This document shows positions 57,943-64,000 of a stretch of DNA of 64,000 nt, piece by piece (within the stretch, counting starts at the first letter, position 1; each line of letters starts with the position of its first letter). Origin of the DNA: Diploscapter coronatus (lineage: Eukaryota; Nematoda; Chromadorea; Rhabditida; Rhabditidae); NCBI GenBank assembly GCA_964036155.1, contig OZ038422.1, forward strand, positions 45,159,201 to 45,223,200, given 5' to 3'. Both the position numbers and the translations under genes were made by a program. The notes under the pieces are model-generated. The model made no database searches and was not told the origin of the DNA. It saw only the letters and a program-made list of their open reading frames with translations.

Positions 57943-60900
57943 AATCTCTATTTTAGTATAATCTAATATTTTCAACCAACTTTCTGATGATTATTTATTT
58001 TACATTTTCTTTGATTGCAATCTTCGAGATTAGAGATGCTAAAAATCTCGGTTTCTGTTTCGAAAAGATGAACATTTTGAATAGCCCATTTTCGGAATGT
58101 GTATCGGTTCAAAATCTTTATTTTTGTGAAGTTGCATTCCCACGTCACTCATTTTTTTCAGTTTAAAGTACCAATTTACACTAATTCGAAAGTGCGTTCT
58201 TAGATCTCTCAAAGAGATTTATCTACACACAAGTGCACGTATTTGTAGTACGAATGGATTATGTTATGGTTTTCTAAACAGAGATGTGAAATGGTCTATT
58301 TTTAGAGAATACAGCAGAGTTTTCTCGGTTTGTACTAATCATACATTTGCAGGCTGACAACGAGACAGACATTCGAAAGTAGCTGGTCAAATATTGAGCA
58401 GGACTAGAGAAGGCAAGGAAAGGGACGAGGGATTATGAAAGTAGTCGGATCGGAAATTATTCGAGTACAGAGTCTAGAAGGGCAGGCGGCCAGTAGTGAT
58501 TCGGTTCATAAATGACCAACTTGATCAATACATTAATCAGATCGTTTCATTTTCATTTCTGTCAAAACTGTATCTTGAAGATCGACTAAATTTTGGTCAT
58601 AATCAAAACTTTACATATCTTAAATAATCCAAAATCGTTTAGCTGTTTACATACTAGTTTTCTGTTACCTCTACTATATAATTTAGTAAGTTTATTCTTA
58701 ATTTTACTCAACTTACCCCTTATTTTATATTATACAATTCTTCTAGAATATTCACAACTCTTGATAATTCATAGCTACACGCCACTTCATTTATCACTTT
58801 CCTATTCTGCAAATCATCTGCTCTCAATTGTCTTGTGGTTGATTTCACTCGTTTGCAACATCATATGACTAAATAATCAACTACTACTCATTATAATTTG
58901 TAATTGCTGCTATACTCATATGATAATCTATAACAGATTATATCTGACCGCATTCTCTTTATTTATAGCTAGGGTAAACTGAATTACGCTGGACTTCTTG
59001 TAGTAGGTGGCATAATCTGAGATTATCCATATTTAGCTGGACTCTTATGCTGTTATTGTTGATATATTTTGAGACTCGGGAACTTTCGACTTTAATCATT
59101 GTCCAGTATATTTTCTGATTCAACGCTATTTTAGCAGTCAACATTAGTTTTCAATTAGGAACAATTTCTGATCATTTTCATAACTGACATGATTCTTGAT
59201 ATTCTAATGTTTACTGTAGAGAATTTTTATCCGCTAAATTCGATTTAGTTCTCGCATCATCCCCAGATTACCTTCATTACTTTGATCAGTTGAAATCACC
59301 TTACTCTCTAACCTTTTACTTCCTGAGTTTCATCATTTCAAAATACTACAACTAGAAATTACGTGAAAATCCAACCAACAACAGGAAACTCGTATGATTC
59401 TATGGCGTGATTTTTCAATAATTTGGATTAATATCATCAACTTCTTCATAATTCTGGATTATCTCGAGTTTATGAAGTTCAAAATAAGATAGTATAAAAG
59501 CGAAGGATCATTGAGAATGATCGAATCTGCAAATATCGCCTTCCTGTTTGTTTCAGACATTTTTTACAATCTATTCTGTCATATTTATTCTAGCCAAATA
59601 TTTTTTTTTTAAATCTCATATACATTTTCTAACCTAGAAAATCAAATATGGATTTATGAAGATCAAGTCTAATTTGAGACAAATTTTAGTTTTTTGCACT
59701 TTGTGCGCGGTTCAGCTGAACAAATTTTGAACAATTCTAGCTAAAAATTTCATAATATTTCGTATGAGATAATCTAAAATTCTGTTTGACATTTTTTTTC
59801 TAAAACTCAGTTTTCGTAAAATATCTTCATATTTCAATTGATTTTTCATTAAGTTTTTGAATAGAAAATGATAAGTTTTGCCAGAACCTATAGGTTTAAT
59901 TTGAAACTAAACGTTGAATTTTGTGGGAATTGTAGAATAATAATTTAGTAAGGTTTGGCTACAGTAGGCTCGTTTTTGGTACAACTACGTGCATTTAGAC
60001 TATCTTAAGAACCAGAAACTCTGGGAGATTTCCTTATTCTTACGATAAGTTGAATCGTAGCAGAATTAGGGCTAGATTTTGGTATAAAGCACAATATTAA
60101 TTCCCTAAAAAGTCTTGAGAACTTCCTTTGGATGCGATAATGAAACAGCGCACTTGCCCACTGTAACGAGAGAAATGATATTTAGTTTGTACGTAGAAAT
60201 AAGCTATTACGGGATGTTGATGAATTCCTGCTAAATTTTCATATGGCGAAAGTTCAAAATTTGCTCTTGGATCTCTTAGCTGAATGGATATATAGTTATC
60301 GTTTTGTTTTGGGTGAACTATTGGCTGATTTTCGCTCGGCTTCGCGCACATGATCCCCGAAAATATTCGAAAACTCAAAAATATCAACAATCTTTATTAG
60401 GCGATTTCAAAATTTGACGTTTTCAGATTTTCAAAGTGAATTTTCTGCAAATCCGTAAAATTATGCGAGTTTTAGTTTCTAAATTGTACCGCGAAATTTC
60501 TTCGAGAAAGTTCTTCGATCTAAACAATCCCCATCTTGGCTCTTGATTCCTGTCGTTTCGGTAATTGGTCTTTCTGCGCATGCCTTGCCATACGCGAAGA
60601 TAGAAGGATCGGAGCTAGAGGATTTCGAGAAAATTCCAAAATACCCTATAAAGCGGTGGGGCAGCATACTTCTGCAGATGATATGGTAGATGAGCGATGA
60701 GCGTAATTCCCTTAACCCTCGTTCTACCGCTATTTTAATTTTCGCTCTATGCTTGTAAATCTTCTTCATCACTCGAGATAATCCCAATCCCACTTTGCTC
60801 GGCTGTTTATCATTTTGTTCTCCCCCTTCTTTTCGTCCTACCTGCCGGATTTGGTCAGCGCGCGGATTTTCGACGTCATGTCCAGCGCAATTCCAGAACT

Positions 60901-63900
60901 AGAACGAAGCTTCGAGAAATGATCCGAGCATAAACAAATTATGGAATAATCGAAGTCAGCCCATCGTTATTTGCATGTTTTATGCGCGAAAGAGTCTTAC
61001 CCATTGCTACTTTTAAATGAAATCGAATAAAGTAAACAAAATCTACTCATTTTAGCTGAATAATTAGAAAATTTATCCAGGATTAATAGTTTTCTAAAAA
61101 TTATACAAGCTTTCTTCTTCTTCAGGTTTTTTTTTCCATAAATTTCAATATAATTTCTAAAATTCCTACTTCATCGAATATTGCAATCTTTCTCATAATT
61201 ATTCTCTCCTGATTACCATTCGAGTTGTTTTCTTCTCGCTTGTTCGTTTAGAATTGTTATGTCGCCGGTCACGTTCCATTTCTTTCACTCTTCAAGTCTT
61301 CGGCTCTCTGCGCACCCTTTGGTTCTCACTTTGGCGTGGATTGAATTTCCTTTATTCCCCCCTTCCCCTTCCCTTCTACTCTTTATCCGATACACTTTGC
61401 TTTGCATCGAATTCCTGCTCTCCTGCTCACTTTCTTCACTTTCTTTCCCTCCTTTATCTCCAAGCTTCTTCTCCAATTTTGGAAACTAAACTGGCAACCC
61501 CCCTTCCCTTGCAATTCCACGCTTCTTATCTCTATACGTCAAAGTAAAGCGGCTCCTGACTTCTCACTTTTTCTGTCACTGCCCAAATTCTTCATTGTTA
61601 GCGGCTCTCGAATGTTTCTTCCAAGAAACTATCTTTAACGTACAATTTAATTCCCGAAAACTGGTTTATCGCGGAATTTTATAAACTGTTGAAAGCTATC
61701 TTCAGCAAAACTCAATTGCATCGGTAAGTCGGATAAGGTTTTGAAATACTCGTTAGGGATTTCTTATGAGAAGATTTGTGTTCTTCTTGAATTAGTTTCT
61801 TTCAGATCCTAAAAAAGATGGCAGAATTGATATTGTCGGCATAAAATAAGTTTTTTTCCGAGGTTCATGTATTAAAATAGTCCTTATTTCATGTTGTCGT
61901 TTTTATCAGAAACAATGAAGCAAGCATTATCATATTTTGGAATGTGCAAAAAGTTCGATAATTTTAAAGATTATTTCACGATCGAGTAATTTAGAAATGA
62001 AAGATTGATTGTCTTACGACTTTAAGCATTGAGTATTTCCAATGCTGATTTGAGTTTTGCATATTTCTCATCCAACCCTCGAAAACTCATTCGAGTTTAT
62101 CCGTGCCATTTGTAAAAGTGATTTGTCAGCCTGATGTGAGATTTGCATTCATCCTGTTTCTCCTTCTCATTTCTCGATCCATCCACTTTTCCAGGACCAT
62201 TTCCCCTTTTCGTTTTCTTCTTCCTCTTCTTTTCCAACCGATTGCAATAAACTTTTATTGTCTCTAGCTGATGCGTCGTCGGCCACTGAAATGAGCCGCT
62301 CTTTAAGAATATAAAATGTTCTGAATGCGATCTGAGTTCCGAACAAAGTAATAGCAAATAATTGCACATTCTCATAAAAATTTAGTGAGAAAGAGGCGGA
62401 TTCATTTTCTTCCATCTTAATGTTGTTTTCATCTAACAAATGGCATATTTTATTCGAATATATTACAAACTTATGATTTTTAAAAATAATTTTAAGAGAT
62501 ATTTTAAACGCGTGTAATCTTATACTGTTATCTATCTGTAGAGAAAGTTATTCTAATTTTTGGGAAATGTTACATTAGGGTAAAAGAACCAAACGAGCAT
62601 AATTGAAGGAATATCAACTAATTTAGTGTCTCTGAAATTCAAGCTTACTCATTTCTAATATTCTAATTTCATACCTATAATGCTTCTAAATAAAACTGAA
62701 CATGTTCTAAAATAACGATATTGTCATGAATTATTATTTGCATAGTTACACTTTCTTCATAATTTGCTGCTGTCTCATTAACACTACTCCTTCTTGTCAC
62801 GCCCATTTTAGGCGTTGACACTCTTTTTCATTCCTGAACTACTCTGTTCGTTTTCCTAAACCTTTTCCATTTCTCTTCTCTTCTTCTCGAGTTTCAAATA
62901 TTTGACTTATAATTTTCTTTGCTCACATTTTCATCTCTTCACTTTTCCCCTTCTCTCTTTCCTTCACAAACTACTTCACATTCAGCAGAGCATTCTGTTG
63001 GTGTGTTTCCACTTGAACGAGAGCCATCTTTCATTCCTCAATTCATTTTCTTTTCTTCTCTTTATTTTCTTCTTTAAATAAGTTTATCTATTTACCACCT
63101 TTCCTTCTAATGTCTGTGTTATGAGTGGATGATCAGTCCCTCTAATCACTATCAATGAATTATCGCTTCGCTTCCCGCTTCGTCAATTTTTACTACCTAT
63201 CAATAATATTTACAAAACCGATTAGCCAATTCTCATCGCATTCTTTTGCGATCAAAATATTTCCATTTTACTAAAATTCAAATTTCTCATTTGTAAATTG
63301 GTCGAGCTCATCATCTTGCGTTCCATATTTTGATGCCTCTCCTTCCTGCCCATCTCATGCGCGCATTTCAATAATAATCCCAGTTAGCAAAAAATGCCTG
63401 GCATTTCGGATTCGAGATTTCCGTGCCAAGCAAAATCCATTCATTTCGCATTTCTCGTTTCGAATTTCACGAGTCTGCCAAATGTCATTTCGCAATTCCG
63501 CAATTAATAGGCAGATAGGCGAATATGCCCATGTTCGATCAATTTCAGGCAAATTCAGGAAAACAGCTATTTCGATTCACAAACGCATAATTTCCCTTAT
63601 TTTTGTTCATAATTCAACCGACTTACAGCAATTTTCACGTCCTCTTTCTTCAGCAATCAACTCAAATTAATCTTCGTAACTAATTATAAGAAATTCTAGT
63701 CAACATCAGAATTACTCGACTAATACACACCATCCAACCTCTAGATTCGTCAATTTGAATCTTTCTAAATCGACGTTTTCATACTGTAATCCCAATTTCA
63801 TTTAATCTACCGAATTTGTAAAATTATGAGCTTTATATCTAAAGATTCCGGATAATACCAGCTCAAATTGCATATTTGCAACAGATGGGTGTCAGCTAAA

Positions 63901-64000
63901 CGCTATTAATCTCGCTCATCTAACGAGTTTCTGTGCACTTAGTTAGTTTTTAGAATGGCTTATCTTCGGGTGGAAAAGATTCATTTTTTATTCATTCCAA
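57943..64000. other. 6.1 kb without a recognisable gene
   Basis: AT-rich sequence with pyrimidine-rich plus-strand stretches at about 61250-61560 and 62760-63160. Open frames at 60097-60390, 60479-60793 and 61254-61547 were inspected and lack family similarity. This could be intergenic or the intron of a gene whose exons lie outside the window. Confidence 0.4.

Noticed and set aside
60097..60390. 97-codon minus-strand frame containing PSENQPIVHPKQN and ANFELSPYENLAG
   Set aside because: It reads somewhat protein-like, but there are no matching neighbouring exons, no clear acceptor and no recognisable domain, so it is not reported as a gene.
61254..61638. Overlapping open frames of 76-97 codons
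   Set aside because: They arise from a pyrimidine-rich tract (Ser/Leu/Phe/Pro-rich translations) and lack splice-site or motif support.

Overview
The window is a piece of a nematode nuclear genome. It is AT-rich, with very many short introns (most 40-60 nt), TTTCAG/TTTTAG-type 3' splice sites, and several start codons placed directly behind a splice-acceptor sequence, as expected for spliced-leader trans-splicing. Protein content agrees: a 7TM chemoreceptor of the Srh/Sri type, an FkbM-family methyltransferase of the kind expanded in nematodes, a DRAG-1/RGM homologue, and a 66-exon TOR kinase gene. The high intron number suggests an intron-rich lineage; I cannot name a species. Gene models below were built by hand from splice sites, reading-frame continuity and family knowledge.

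Left part (1-16 kb): a ~1 kb foldback element (371-1359) sits beside the first exon of a PMP3/UPF0057-like gene whose second exon is not in the window. Two more PMP3-like genes lie at 8.8-9.2 and 9.9-10.2 kb, one with a 7-nt microexon and one with an apparently mutated splice donor. Between them are two tandem aldo-keto reductase genes (4.6-6.3 and 6.8-8.5 kb) whose first exons are almost identical although the rest has diverged. A 14-exon SMYD-type MYND/SET methyltransferase follows on the minus strand (12.8-15.8 kb).

Middle part (17-45 kb): a cluster of small secreted, low-complexity protein genes (17.8-21.5 kb), two with clear TATA boxes. The first is built from tandemly duplicated mini-exons separated by near-identical 42-44 nt introns. 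Then comes the whole TOR gene (22.4-40.2 kb, 66 exons, predicted 2629 aa), with the complete gene for Mediator subunit 21 on the opposite strand inside intron 29. Downstream on the same strand are the TFIIIB subunit BDP1 (40.9-42.9 kb) and an FkbM-type methyltransferase (43.7-44.9 kb).

Right part (45-64 kb): a complete 8-exon chemoreceptor gene (minus), a 480-bp MITE with TA flanks, and a complete 10-exon RGM/drag-1 gene (minus, to 52.4 kb). From 52.4 kb to the end (11.6 kb) I recognise no gene, only a 126-bp hairpin repeat and long pyrimidine-rich stretches.

Functionally the conserved genes are housekeeping or signalling genes: TOR (growth control), BDP1 (Pol III initiation), MED21 (Pol II Mediator) and RGM (BMP co-receptor). 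The clustered AKR, PMP3 and secreted-repeat genes are the fast-evolving part. The most unusual points are the modular exon array with stop codons built into every repeated intron, the Met/Pro/Gln-rich insert in TOR, the GC-AG introns that always follow CAG, and the decaying PMP3 paralogues.
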